The notes under the pieces: model-generated
Seen by the model: the letters and a program-made list of their open reading frames with translations, nothing else
Told to the model about the DNA's origin: nothing
Database searches by the model: none
Assembly: GCA_014649555.1 (NCBI GenBank)
Contig: BMTG01000028.1
Location: forward strand, 1-38,203
Reading direction: 5' to 3'
Origin: Streptomyces globisporus
GTDB lineage: Bacteria; Actinomycetota; Actinomycetes; Streptomycetales; Streptomycetaceae
DNA length: 38,203 nucleotides
Shown: in pieces, positions 26,788 to 35,038 of the stretch
How the letters are laid out: each line of letters starts with the position of its first letter
How positions within the stretch are numbered: the stretch's first letter is position 1
Position numbers and translations under genes: made by a program

Positions 26788-26852
26788 GGTGCTCCTGCGG
26801 GATGAGCGGGGCTGCAGGCGGCCGTATGTCCCAAGACCGCCCCGTCGAATGC

Positions 26853-26881
26853 AGGCTATGTCTTTGTGAACGCGTGCACAA
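26853..26881 (-). promoter_or_regulatory. rex-hem promoter overlapped by a Rex operator
   Basis: On the minus strand TTGTGC (-35, 26876-26881) is followed after exactly 17 bp by TAGCCT (-10, 26853-26858). The operator TTGTGAACGCGTGCACAA (plus strand, 26864-26881) differs at one base from the TGTGAACGCGTTCACA consensus known for S. coelicolor Rex and covers the -35 and much of the spacer, so bound Rex should block RNA polymerase. Confidence 0.9.
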
Positions 26882-26899
26882 AGATTGTGTCCGTTTTGT

Positions 26900-26922
26900 C
26901 CGGTCAAAGTGACCGGGGTCAC
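26900..26922. promoter_or_regulatory. Two overlapping dyads upstream of the rex promoter
   Basis: CCGGTCA-AAG-TGACCGG (26900-26916) overlaps GTGACC-GG-GGTCAC (26909-26922), so the TGACC block is shared between two palindromes. They lie just upstream of the -35 of the rex promoter. No regulator is assigned; it could be an activator or second-signal site. Confidence 0.45.
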
Positions 26923-27044
26923 GCGCATTTCCCGCGCGATCCCGGAACCAGGGACCGCAACGGGCCGTTGCAGCCTCGAAGGGGGCAAAGCGGTACACAC
27001 TCCTCACAACTACGCCCCCGAGGCCACTCAAAACGCCCGCAATG

Positions 27045-27335
27045 TTAACCGGGTTTCGCGTCCGCACCCAGCGCCTTGCGCAGCCTCGCGGGGTCCACGC
27101 GCCAGAACGTGTGCTGTTCGCCATCGATCAGCACCACCGGAATCTGCTCCCAGTACTCCTTGTACAGCTCCTCGTCCTCGGTGATGTCCTTCTCCACCCA
27201 CGACGCCCCGGTCTCCTCACAGACCGCGCCCACCACCGCCCGCGCGTCCTCGCACAGATGACAGCCCGGCTTCCCGACCAGCGTGACCACCCGCTCGGCG
27301 GGCTTCTTCTTCGTACGTCGCAGCAGAGGACTCAT
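27045..27335 (-). CDS. Glutaredoxin-like (DUF836-type) protein
   Basis: A 96-residue thioredoxin-fold protein with the redox motif C-H-L-C in [15 protein letters not shown] and the cis-Pro region [20 protein letters not shown], which matches the glutaredoxin/DUF836 family. It is likely a cytoplasmic thiol-disulfide carrier; its reductant is unknown. ATG 27335 is chosen because GGAGA lies 2-6 nt upstream, though ATG 27344 is in frame. It is upstream of rex on the same strand, but the Rex promoter lies between them, so it is probably a separate unit. Confidence 0.85.
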   Translation of the reverse strand: MSPLLRRTKKKPAERVVTLVGKPGCHLCEDARAVVGAVCEETGASWVEKDITEDEELYKEYWEQIPVVLIDGEQHTFWRVDPARLRKALGADAKPG

Positions 27336-27493
27336 GCTCTCCATTCTGCGCCCGCCGAGCCCGGACCCCGGGCCCGCGCGCCCCCGCCGCCGGCCGCCCG
27401 GAATCGACCGATTCACCATTCCGTCCCGAAGCGTTCACGCCACCGCATCACGGCAGGTCGGGCAGGTACGGACGGACTGGCTATGCTCACCGC

Positions 27494-28441
27494 ATGGCCG
27501 CTCTTGGATGGCTCACCCCCCGTAGGCGCTCCGCGACTGCGCGCAGCGTCCTGGCAGGCGAGGCCGCCGCCGAGGCCGCACGGAAGACCTCGGCCGCCGA
27601 CGACGACGCCGCCCTCCTGACCGGAACCTCCGAAGAGGCGCCCGAGGAGCCCGTGTTCCCGGTCGCCGGGGACGTCCGCGCCGCCGCCTTCTTCGACCTC
27701 GACAACACCGTGATGCAGGGCGCCGCGATCTTCCACTTCGGCCGCGGCCTCTACAAGCGCAAGTTCTTCGAACGCCGCGAACTCACCCGGTTCGCCTGGC
27801 AGCAGGCGTGGTTCCGGCTGGCCGGCGTCGAGGACCCCGAGCACATGCAGGACGCCCGCGACAGCGCCCTGTCCATCGTCAAGGGCCACCGCGTCTCCGA
27901 GCTGATGTCCATCGGCGAGGAGATCTACGACGAGTACATGGCCGACCGCATCTGGCCCGGCACCCGCGCCCTGGCCCAGGCCCACCTGGACGCCGGGCAG
28001 AAGGTCTGGCTGGTCACCGCCGCGCCCGTGGAGACCGCCACCATCATCGCCCGCCGCCTCGGCCTGACCGGTGCGCTCGGCACCGTCGCCGAATCGGTCG
28101 ACGGCGTCTACACCGGCCGCCTGGTCGGCGAACCGCTGCACGGCCCCGCCAAAGCCGAGGCCGTCCGGGCCCTGGCCGCCGCCGAGGACCTCGACCTGGA
28201 CCGCTGCGCCGCCTACAGCGACTCGCACAACGACATCCCGATGCTCTCGCTGGTCGGCCACCCCTACGCGATCAACCCGGACACCAAGCTCCGCAAGCAC
28301 GCCCGCGCCCGCGACTGGCGGCTGCGCGACTACCGCACCGGCCGCAAGGCGGCCAAGGTCGGCATCCCGGCCGCCGCCGGGGTCGGCGCACTCGCGGGCG
28401 GCACCGCCGCCGCGCTCGCCCTGCACCGCCGCCGCCGCTGA
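27494..28441 (+). CDS. HAD-IB family phosphatase with C-terminal membrane segment
   Basis: A 315-residue HAD hydrolase of the phosphoserine-phosphatase-like IB class. Motif I is FFDLDNT (66-72; D68 nucleophile, D70 acid), motif II is near [11 protein letters not shown], and motif IV is [11 protein letters not shown]. The N-terminal ~60 residues are an Ala/Glu-rich extension. Residues ~288-310 ([20 protein letters not shown]) could span or insert in the membrane before an RRRR end. Substrate unknown. TATGCT 6 nt before the ATG without a binding site predicts a leaderless message. Encoded just upstream of bldN and divergent from the glutaredoxin-like gene. Confidence 0.85.
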   Translation: MAALGWLTPRRRSATARSVLAGEAAAEAARKTSAADDDAALLTGTSEEAPEEPVFPVAGDVRAAAFFDLDNTVMQGAAIFHFGRGLYKRKFFERRELTRFAWQQAWFRLAGVEDPEHMQDARDSALSIVKGHRVSELMSIGEEIYDEYMADRIWPGTRALAQAHLDAGQKVWLVTAAPVETATIIARRLGLTGALGTVAESVDGVYTGRLVGEPLHGPAKAEAVRALAAAEDLDLDRCAAYSDSHNDIPMLSLVGHPYAINPDTKLRKHARARDWRLRDYRTGRKAAKVGIPAAAGVGALAGGTAAALALHRRRR

Positions 28442-28827
28442 CCCACTCCCTTCATCGCACCCGCGCCCGCCCACCCCGTCCGGTCACGGGGCGCAGCCAC
28501 GCCCGAAGCCGCGCGGCCGATCGAAAGCCGTTTCGCCGCAACCACCGACGCCCCCTCCGGCCAGCCGGATCGCCGACGCACGGCCACAACACGTCGCCCC
28601 CATAGGCAGATCACGAACTAATCCGATCAATAAACGGTCACCATGTGCTACTTGATCCGTCACTTAGCGATAAGAGAAGCGACGGAACCGGTGATTTAGA
28701 CAACTGGGTGTAGCGCTGCCTGCACGAAGCGTTATTCTCCTCAGACGCATCACGGAGACCGCCACCCGCTACCACGGGTGACGATTTTCGAACTGCTCGT
28801 GATGGAAGCTCTGCCTCTGGGAGTCCC
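28442..28827. other. Intergenic region upstream of bldN
   Basis: This is 386 bp without a gene. The right half, from about 28600, is clearly less GC-rich than its neighbours (AATCCGATCAATAAACGG), as expected of a developmental promoter. At 28638-28650, TCACCATGTGCTA matches most constrained positions of the remembered BldD operator TNACNCWGNGTNA. The exact bldN transcription start could not be placed. Confidence 0.4.
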
Positions 28828-29607
28828 GTGTACCCACACGTCGGGGTTGACGCCTCGGGCCTGGCTACGCTGCGTGCATCGGTCATTGACCGCTTGCGCG
28901 GCTTCGTCCCCACCGCGTACGCCGTCCCCGCATTTGCCACCCCTGCACCTGCCGGCCCTTGCTACGCCCTGGCCGAACGCAGTGCGGCGGTCGGAAGACG
29001 CAGCACCCGCACCGCCTCGACCACCACGTCGACCGTCCGCCGTCCCACGGCCGACAGCGACAGCGCGCGCATGATGGACCTGGTCGAGCGCGCACAGGCC
29101 GGTGAGGCGGACGCCTTCGGCCGCCTGTACGACCAGTACAGCGACACCGTGTACCGGTACATCTACTACCGCGTGGGCGGCAAGGCGACCGCGGAGGACC
29201 TCACCAGCGAGACCTTCCTCCGCGCGCTGCGCCGCATCTCCACGTTCACCTGGCAGGGCCGCGACTTCGGCGCCTGGCTGGTCACGATCGCTCGCAACCT
29301 GGTCGCCGACCACTTCAAATCCAGTCGTTTCCGACTGGAAGTGACCACCGGCGAAATGCTCGACGCCAACGAGGTGGCGCGCAGCCCCGAGGACTCCGTC
29401 CTGGAGTCCCTGTCCAACGCCGCACTGCTCCAGGCCGTCCGGCGACTCAACCCCCAGCAGCAGGAGTGCGTCACCCTGCGGTTCCTCCAAGGCCTCTCGG
29501 TCGCCGAGACCGCCCGCGTGATGGGCAAGAACGAGGGTGCGATCAAGACCCTCCAGTACCGAGCCGTGCGGACGCTCGCCCGACTCCTGCCGGACGACGC
29601 CCGCTGA
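28828..29607 (+). CDS. bldN: Developmental ECF sigma factor BldN (AdsA)
   Basis: A 259-residue ECF sigma factor needed for aerial mycelium formation, known to drive bldM, the chaplin and rodlin genes. It begins with the family-specific N-terminal extension (~1-80, MYPHVGVDASGLATL onward), which is removed by proteolysis in S. coelicolor. Region 2 follows (AFGRLYDQYSDTVYRYIYYR, ATAEDLTSETFLRALRRIST, FTWQGRDFGAWLVTIARNLV) and region 4 (LNPQQQECVTLRFLQGLSVA, NEGAIKTLQYRAVRTLARLL). The start is GTG 28828 with GGGAG upstream. It is followed by its anti-sigma gene behind a sigma-BldN-type promoter. Confidence 0.97.
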   Translation: MYPHVGVDASGLATLRASVIDRLRGFVPTAYAVPAFATPAPAGPCYALAERSAAVGRRSTRTASTTTSTVRRPTADSDSARMMDLVERAQAGEADAFGRLYDQYSDTVYRYIYYRVGGKATAEDLTSETFLRALRRISTFTWQGRDFGAWLVTIARNLVADHFKSSRFRLEVTTGEMLDANEVARSPEDSVLESLSNAALLQAVRRLNPQQQECVTLRFLQGLSVAETARVMGKNEGAIKTLQYRAVRTLARLLPDDAR

Positions 29608-29702
29608 AGACGCCCTGTCGACCCCGACCGACCCCTTACCGACCCCTGCCGACGACCCCTGCGTGACCGTCCCGTCACGCACTGGTCCGATCATCTTTCG
29701 CG

Positions 29703-29731
29703 CGTAACCCAAGTGCCGCGCGCGTCGTTGT
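29703..29731 (+). promoter_or_regulatory. Sigma-BldN-type promoter of rsbN
   Basis: CGTAAC (29703-29708), a 17-bp spacer and CGTTGT (29726-29731) closely match the published sigma-BldN consensus (CGTAAC, about 16 bp, CGTTGA). It lies 131 bp before the rsbN start, which implies that BldN drives its own inhibitor. Confidence 0.8.
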
Positions 29732-29861
29732 GCCGGTTGCAGGCCCCCTGTCGTCACCACCTGTCCGCCTCCGCTCACTCCATCGAGTGGAAACGCTCAA
29801 GGTGGGCAACCTTCCGGACCGCCAGGGGAGTCGACCGTCATGACGAGAGGAGGTGCCGCCA

Positions 29862-31076
29862 GTGATCGCAAACGTTTCGGCACACCGGCGGGCGAACGCC
29901 TTCGCCCAGGCCCTGGAGGAGCAGACCCCCCAGGGTGCGGCGGCCGCAGAGCCCGCTGAGCCGGCCGACCAGGCCGACCGCGGACCGCTGTTGGCCCTGG
30001 CGAACGGCCTCGGTGAGCTACCGAAGCCGCAGTTGGACCCCGAGGTCAAAGTGGTGCAGCGAGCCCAGCTCGTCGCCGCCATGGAGGCCATGTTCGCCGA
30101 GGGCGGCGCTTCCACGGGCCCTACGGTGCCCGTGCAACGGGGCAAGGGGGCCCACCGGGCCTCGCCACTGCGGAAACTGCGACCCCGCTCCCGCTGGGCG
30201 AAGGGGATCACCGCCGGCGGGCTCACCGTCGGCGTCGCCGCGGGAGCCTTCGGCGGAGTGGCCGCCGCCAGCTCCGACGCCCTCCCCGGTGATTCGCTGT
30301 ACGGGCTCAAGCGCGGGATGGAGGACATCAGCCTCGGCATGGCCAAGGGCGACGCCGACCGCGGAGAGGCCTATCTCGACCAGGCCTCCACCCGGCTGAG
30401 CGAGGCCCGCAGACTCATGGAGCGCGGCCGCTCCGGCACCCTGGACCACGAATCCCTCGGCGCCGTCAGACGCGCACTCAACGGCATGTCCCACGACGCC
30501 TCCGAGGGCCACCGCCTGCTCCGCTCCGCCTACCAGCGCGACGGAGCGATCGGCCCCATCCAGACCCTGGACACCTTCTCCCGGTCGCACCGCGACACCT
30601 GGAGCAGCCTCCGCGACCGGCTGCCCGTCCAGCTCACCGACGTCCGCGACGAGGTCACCTCCGTCTTCGACGCCATGGACGAGGAAGTCGCCCCGCTCCA
30701 GTCCCTCCTCCCCCGTCCCCCCGGCGAGGACAAGGGCACCGGACGCTCCGACACCACCACCGGCCCGGGCAAGGGCTCCCCCCGCACCGACGCCACCGCA
30801 CCTCCGGCCTCCCCCGAGAAGCCCGGAGACCGCACCGACGGCAGCGCGGACCCCCAGCCCTCCGGCTCGTCGGGCTCCTCCGACGCCACCCCGGACGACG
30901 GCCTGCTCGGCGGCGGCACGGACGGCCTGCTGGACGAGCTGCCCACGGACGAGCTCACCCCGCCGCCCGCCGAGAACCGTCCGAGCGCCCCCGCCGCCCC
31001 GGACGTCACCCTGCCCCCGCTCCTCCCGGGGCTCCTCCCGGGCCTCGGCATCGACGGCGAGAACCTCAAGCCGTAA
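29862..31076 (+). CDS. rsbN: Anti-sigma factor RsbN (for BldN)
   Basis: A 404-residue single-pass membrane protein. The cytoplasmic N-terminal ~100 residues (ANVSAHRRANAFAQALEE onward) form the BldN-binding anti-sigma domain, which lacks a typical ZAS Cys motif. A membrane span is at ~114-136 (AKGITAGGLTVGVAAGAFGG), then a DUF5667 extracytoplasmic helical domain (DALPGDSLYGLKRGMEDISL to about 240) and a long Pro/Asp-rich low-complexity tail. The start is GTG 29862, selected by AGGAGG 8 nt upstream. Synteny with bldN and the promoter match support the name. A 20-bp hairpin follows. Confidence 0.95.
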   Translation: MIANVSAHRRANAFAQALEEQTPQGAAAAEPAEPADQADRGPLLALANGLGELPKPQLDPEVKVVQRAQLVAAMEAMFAEGGASTGPTVPVQRGKGAHRASPLRKLRPRSRWAKGITAGGLTVGVAAGAFGGVAAASSDALPGDSLYGLKRGMEDISLGMAKGDADRGEAYLDQASTRLSEARRLMERGRSGTLDHESLGAVRRALNGMSHDASEGHRLLRSAYQRDGAIGPIQTLDTFSRSHRDTWSSLRDRLPVQLTDVRDEVTSVFDAMDEEVAPLQSLLPRPPGEDKGTGRSDTTTGPGKGSPRTDATAPPASPEKPGDRTDGSADPQPSGSSGSSDATPDDGLLGGGTDGLLDELPTDELTPPPAENRPSAPAAPDVTLPPLLPGLLPGLGIDGENLKP

Positions 31077-31103
31077 ATCCGAAACGGACCGGACAGACGG
31101 ACA

Positions 31104-31146
31104 AGGCAAGGGGCCGGTACGCGATCCGCGTACCGGCCCCTTGCCT
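31104..31146. terminator. Bidirectional hairpin between rsbN and the acyltransferase gene
   Basis: Perfect 20-bp stem (31104-31123 with 31127-31146) with loop ATC, between convergent stops. Confidence 0.9.
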
Positions 31147-31167
31147 GCTCATCCGTGATGGGCGGGC

Positions 31168-32265
31168 TCAGAAGAAGACCGACCGCCGCTGCACCAGCAG
31201 CTTGTACAGCGTGTGCTGGATCTGCTCCCGCACCTGGTCCGTCAGGTTGAACATCAGCATCGGATCCTCCGCCGCCTCCGGCGGATAGCCGTCCGTCGGG
31301 ATCGGCTCACCGAACTGGATCGTCCACTTCGTCGGCAGCGGCAGCGCGCCCAACGGCCCCAGCCACGGGAACGTCGGCGTGATCGGGAAGTACGGGAAGC
31401 CCAGCAGCCGGGCCAGCGTCTTCGCGTTGCCGATCATCGGGTAGATCTCCTCCGCCCCCACGATCGAGCACGGCACGATCGGCGCACCCGCCCGCAGCGC
31501 CGTCGACACGAACCCGCCGCGCCCGAAGCGCTGAAGCTTGTAGCGCTCGCCGAACGGCTTGCCGATGCCCTTGAACCCCTCCGGCATCACCCCGACGATC
31601 TCGCCCATCTCCAGCAGCCGCTGCGCGTCCTCCGCACAGGCCAGCGTGTGACCGGCCTTGCGCGCCAGCTCGTTGACGACCGGGAGATGGAAGACCAGAT
31701 CGGCGGCGAGCAGCCGCAGATGCCGCTCGGCCGGATGGTTGTCGTGCACCGCGACCTGGAGCATCAGCCCGTCCAGCGGCAGCGTCCCGGAGTGGTTGGC
31801 CACGATGAGCGCCCCGCCGTCCGACGGGATGTTCTCGATGCCCTTCACCTCGACCCGGAAGTACTTGTCCGCCAGCGGACGCAGCGCCGACATCAGGACC
31901 TGGTCGGTGAGCTCCCGGTCGTACCCGAACTCGTCGACGTCGTAATCACCGGTGACCCGCCGCCGCAGGAACGCGAGCCCGCCCGCGATCCGCCGCTCCC
32001 AGCCCCCGGCCGGCGAACGGCCCGCGTCCACCGCGTCCGGACCGGGCACCCCGGTTCCACCGTCCGCCTCCCCGGCTTCCGGAGACCCGTCGGACAGGAG
32101 ACCGGGCTGCTCGGGGACCTGCGCCCCCGGCAGGGCGCTCACCGGAGCGGCGGAGCCGTCGCCCCGGCCGCTGCCGCCCGCCCCGGTCCTGCGCCGCGCG
32201 GGACGCGCACCGCCACCGGACCGCGAACGGTCGTCGTCGAACGGAATGACCTTGGCATCCGCCAT
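31168..32265 (-). CDS. Lysophospholipid/glycerophospholipid acyltransferase family protein
   Basis: A 365-residue PlsC-superfamily protein. After a disordered, charged N-terminal ~95 residues, it shows the acyltransferase block ANHSGTLPLDGLML (H158 and D165, six residues between instead of the usual HX4D), the PEG motif in GVMPEGFKG (227-232) and VPCSIVGAEEIYP. It probably acylates a glycerolipid or related acceptor at the membrane; substrate unknown. ATG 32265 with AGAGGAG ~10 nt upstream. It starts 15 bp after the epimerase gene, so the two are probably one operon. Confidence 0.85.
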   Translation of the reverse strand: MADAKVIPFDDDRSRSGGGARPARRRTGAGGSGRGDGSAAPVSALPGAQVPEQPGLLSDGSPEAGEADGGTGVPGPDAVDAGRSPAGGWERRIAGGLAFLRRRVTGDYDVDEFGYDRELTDQVLMSALRPLADKYFRVEVKGIENIPSDGGALIVANHSGTLPLDGLMLQVAVHDNHPAERHLRLLAADLVFHLPVVNELARKAGHTLACAEDAQRLLEMGEIVGVMPEGFKGIGKPFGERYKLQRFGRGGFVSTALRAGAPIVPCSIVGAEEIYPMIGNAKTLARLLGFPYFPITPTFPWLGPLGALPLPTKWTIQFGEPIPTDGYPPEAAEDPMLMFNLTDQVREQIQHTLYKLLVQRRSVFF

Positions 32266-32280
32266 CGTCGGTGCGCTCCT

Positions 32281-33369
32281 CTACCTGGCGCCGTGAGTCG
32301 TCTGTACCGCACCGGCACCGCGCTCCCGCGGTCCGGCGCCCTTCGGCAGCGGCAACGCCGCCAGCCGGTCCACCGCCCTGCCCACCGTCTCCGGCGGCAG
32401 CAACCCGGGCCCCCGGCTCCGCGCGAACTCCGCGAAGGTCTCCGCCGTGGTGAACTCCGGCCGGAAACCGAGGGTCTCGCGCATCTGCACCGTCGAGACC
32501 ACCCGGCCGTGGGTGAGCAGCCGGATCTGTTCCGGCGAGAAGTCGGTCATGCCGATCGTACGGAGCGCCGAGCCGACCCAGGTGACGGCCGGCAGCAGCA
32601 CGGGAACGGTCGGCTTCCCCAGCCGCCGCGAGCACTGCGACAGCAGCAGCACCCCGTCGCCGGCGATGTTGAACGTGCCGCTGTTCAGCGTTCCGCGCCG
32701 GGGCTCGCTCGCCGCGATCCCGAGGACGTCGATCACATCGTCCTCGTGCACGAACTGGAGCCGCGGGTCGTAGCCGAAGACGGTCGGCAGGACGGGCAGC
32801 GACAGATAGTCGGCGAGCGGCGAGTCCGGGTGCGGCCCCAGGATGTTGGCGAACCGCAGCACGCACACCGCCACGTCCGGGCGGCGGCGGGCGAAGCCCC
32901 GGACGTACCCCTCGACCTCCACCGCGTCCTTCGCGAAGCCGCCGCTCGGCAGCGACTTGGGCGGGGTGGTCTCGGTGAACACCGCCGGGTCGCGGGGCGC
33001 CGACCCGTACACGCTCGTGCTGGACTTCACCACGAGCCGCCGCACCGTCGGCGACTTCTGGCAGGCGCCGAGCAGCTGCATGGTGCCGATGACGTTGGTC
33101 TCCTTGATCGCCGTCCGGCCGCCGGCGCCGAGCGCCTTGCCGGAGACGTCCAGGTGGACCACCGTGTCGACGGCGTACTCGGCCAGGACCCGCGCCAGGG
33201 CCGACTGCCGGATGTCGGCGCGGACGAACTCCGCGTCGCCCAGCTGGTGCGGGGGCGGAACCGCGTCGACCGCGATCACCCGGTCCACCCCGGGATCGCG
33301 CTGGACGTGCCGGACGAAGCGGCCCCCCAGCTGCCGGGCCACTCCTGTGACGAGGACGACCTTCCCCAA
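32281..33369 (-). CDS. NAD-dependent epimerase/dehydratase (extended SDR) family protein
   Basis: A 362-residue extended SDR. The nucleotide-binding loop is VTGVARQLGG (7-16), with DAEFVRADIR and VVHLDVSG marking the Rossmann strands and SSTSVYGSAP the catalytic-Ser region. The expected YxxxK is absent: the aligned segment reads G-F145-A-K-D-A-V-E, with Phe replacing Tyr. It may therefore be a non-catalytic or altered-mechanism member. Start TTG 33369 with GGAAGG 7 nt upstream. First gene of an apparent operon with the acyltransferase, suggesting a shared envelope-lipid role. Confidence 0.8.
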   Translation of the reverse strand: MGKVVLVTGVARQLGGRFVRHVQRDPGVDRVIAVDAVPPPHQLGDAEFVRADIRQSALARVLAEYAVDTVVHLDVSGKALGAGGRTAIKETNVIGTMQLLGACQKSPTVRRLVVKSSTSVYGSAPRDPAVFTETTPPKSLPSGGFAKDAVEVEGYVRGFARRRPDVAVCVLRFANILGPHPDSPLADYLSLPVLPTVFGYDPRLQFVHEDDVIDVLGIAASEPRRGTLNSGTFNIAGDGVLLLSQCSRRLGKPTVPVLLPAVTWVGSALRTIGMTDFSPEQIRLLTHGRVVSTVQMRETLGFRPEFTTAETFAEFARSRGPGLLPPETVGRAVDRLAALPLPKGAGPRERGAGAVQTTHGAR

Positions 33370-33480
33370 GACCAGACCTTCCGTCGGCCCGGGAAGCCGA
33401 ACCCTGCTTCCCGGCTCCCCTGCTTCCCGCGGTAACTTCCCTGGCGGTCACCGTAGCGGGTGGACGGTTCCCTGTAACGC

Positions 33481-33519
33481 ACCGCAGCCCCTCCACCGGA
33501 ACGGCGGAGGGGCTGCGGT
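33481..33519 (-). terminator. Hairpin after the bS22 gene
   Basis: 18-bp stem (33481-33498 with 33502-33519) with one mismatch and loop GAA, 19 bp after the bS22 stop on the minus strand. It separates bS22 from the epimerase gene. Confidence 0.8.
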
Positions 33520-33537
33520 CTCACGAACTGCGTTCGC

Positions 33538-33636
33538 TTACTTCTTGTTGCGACGCTGAACGCGCGTGCGCTTGAGCAGCTTGCGGTGCTTCTTCTTGGC
33601 CATCCGCTTGCGCCGCTTCTTGATAACAGAGCCCAC
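33538..33636 (-). CDS. Ribosomal protein bS22-type (AURKAIP1/COX24 domain)
   Basis: A 32-residue, extremely basic peptide: [20 protein letters not shown] followed by [12 protein letters not shown]. It matches the actinobacterial small-subunit protein bS22 (AURKAIP1/COX24 family) seen in mycobacterial ribosomes. The start is GTG 33634-33636 with GAGGG 7 nt upstream; the stop is TAA. It is followed by its own terminator, and the 121-bp gap behind the HTH gene presumably holds its promoter. Confidence 0.9.
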   Translation of the reverse strand: MGSVIKKRRKRMAKKKHRKLLKRTRVQRRNKK

Positions 33637-33757
33637 GACTACCCTCGCTCACTTCTTCTTCACTGGTGCGGGGCGTCTGGGCCCACACGACCTACGTCGG
33701 CCTAGCCTACCCGCCACTGTCCGAGGGACGTAATCCGCGGGCAACCCGAGGCTCACC

Positions 33758-33970
33758 TCAGGCTGATTCCACCCCCACAAAGGACTCGCGGAGATACGCG
33801 TGAACCGCTTGCTCCGGCACCCGGAAGGACCTGCCCACCCGGATCGCCGGCAGATGACCGCTGTGCACCAGGCGGTACACCGTCATCTTCGACACTCGCA
33901 TGACCGAGGCGACTTCCGCCACGGTCAGAAACTTGACCTCGTTGAGAGGCCTCTCGTTGTCAGCAGCCAT
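33758..33970 (-). CDS. Excisionase-type helix-turn-helix regulator
   Basis: A 70-residue MerR-like/excisionase-family DNA-binding protein: FLTVAEVASVMRVSKMTVYR, LVHSGHLPAIRVGRSFRVPE, QAVHAYLRESF. It has the winged HTH and nothing else, like BldC, but the sequence is different; by location next to bldN it corresponds to the conserved Streptomyces gene there rather than to bldC itself. The start is ATG 33970 with AGGTGG upstream. It may act as a developmental or nucleoid-type regulator; its targets are unknown. Confidence 0.85.
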   Translation of the reverse strand: MAADNERPLNEVKFLTVAEVASVMRVSKMTVYRLVHSGHLPAIRVGRSFRVPEQAVHAYLRESFVGVESA

Positions 33971-34097
33971 GATCCACCTGTCCCTCCGCACCGGACGCGC
34001 ACCGGCTTCCCCTCCGGTGACTCTTCGTCGTTGTGCGCTCACTCCCCAGATTAGGGGCGGGTGGTGCGAGTGGGGAAGAGGGGAGGCGATCGACGGC

Positions 34098-34913
34098 TTA
34101 CTGTGACAGACAGGCCCGATTGAGCACATAGCGCGTCAACGGCCGGTAGAACGGAGCCCGTACGCCGTCGTCGAGCGGAACGGCCACGGACACCCGCCCC
34201 TCCGCCTCCCCCACGAACAGCGCCGGATCGTCCGTGTCCGCCGGACCGATCGCCTCGATCCCCAGCTGACCTGCGCCGCAGACCCAGCCGTGATCCCCGA
34301 TCACCAGCTCGGGCAGCACCCCGAGCCGCTCCGCCGCGTCCTGGAGCGCGAGCCGCACGGGCAGCGGCGAATGCGTGTGCGCGCCGGTCTCGCCCCCGGT
34401 GGGCCGCCCCCCTGGTTCGCGCACCAGGGCGACACCCCGTACGTAGTCGAGACGGTACGGACGTACGCCAAACCGGGTCGTTATGTCGACACATCGCCCC
34501 TGCGCGGGGGTGAGAACAGGACAGCCCGCCGCCGACAGAGCGTCTGCCAGCCCGGCGTAGAAACCGAGCAGCCGGTGCGGATGCCCGGTGCCCAGCAGCA
34601 CCGGAGCCCGCCGCTCGGCCACCAGCGCCAACCGCTCGGCGAACGCGTCCAGCGCGGCCACCGTCCGGTCCGGATCGATCGCATCGGGGCCGCTCACATG
34701 CGCGGGGTCCGCCGAGACCCCGCACCGGTCCGCCATCAGCCGCAACAGCTCACCCTCGCCCCAGGCCCGCTCGGGCGCGAGCCCCAGCAGCACCCGCGGG
34801 TCCCGGGCGGCGAACAGCCGGTAGCTGCGCAGACTGGTCTCGCGCGACGTGGCCACGGGCCCGGCCAGCCGGGCCGCCAGCAGATGGGCGCGCAGCGCCC
34901 CGGTGCTCAACAC
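34098..34913 (-). CDS. Phosphatase-annotated family protein, unknown substrate
   Basis: A 271-residue soluble protein conserved next to acuC in Streptomyces and usually annotated only as phosphatase. Visible blocks are LSTGALRAHLLAARLAGPVA, SGPDAIDPDRTVAALDAFAE, LLGTGHPHRLLGFYAGLADA, AHTHSPLPVRLALQDA and VIGDHGWVCGAGQLGIEAIG. The His- and Asp-containing motifs (GHPH, HTHS, GDHG) suggest a metal-dependent hydrolase. The start is GTG 34913 next to AGGGG; the frame continues upstream only as antisense to acuC. No characterised homologue is known to me. Confidence 0.7.
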   Translation of the reverse strand: MLSTGALRAHLLAARLAGPVATSRETSLRSYRLFAARDPRVLLGLAPERAWGEGELLRLMADRCGVSADPAHVSGPDAIDPDRTVAALDAFAERLALVAERRAPVLLGTGHPHRLLGFYAGLADALSAAGCPVLTPAQGRCVDITTRFGVRPYRLDYVRGVALVREPGGRPTGGETGAHTHSPLPVRLALQDAAERLGVLPELVIGDHGWVCGAGQLGIEAIGPADTDDPALFVGEAEGRVSVAVPLDDGVRAPFYRPLTRYVLNRACLSQ

Positions 34914-34958
34914 CCCTGGGATGCTGCCGTATCGGAGAGCGGGAGCGGGCCGGAATCC

Positions 34959-34984
34959 CGTTACACCCCACCGTTGGCGTAACG
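34959..34984. promoter_or_regulatory. Inverted repeat upstream of the phosphatase-like gene
   Basis: CGTTACACC-N8-GGCGTAACG is an inverted repeat with one mismatched pair per arm, 46 bp before the GTG start. It is a candidate operator; no regulator is assigned. Confidence 0.4.
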
Positions 34985-35038
34985 CACGGCACAATGCCCC
35001 GCGCGACGCCCGGACCGCGCACATGGTCCCGGGGCCCC

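Noticed and set aside
33758-33970. Naming the small HTH gene bldC
   Set aside because: Same general fold and size, but the residues differ from BldC as I remember it and the location next to bldN is that of a different conserved gene.
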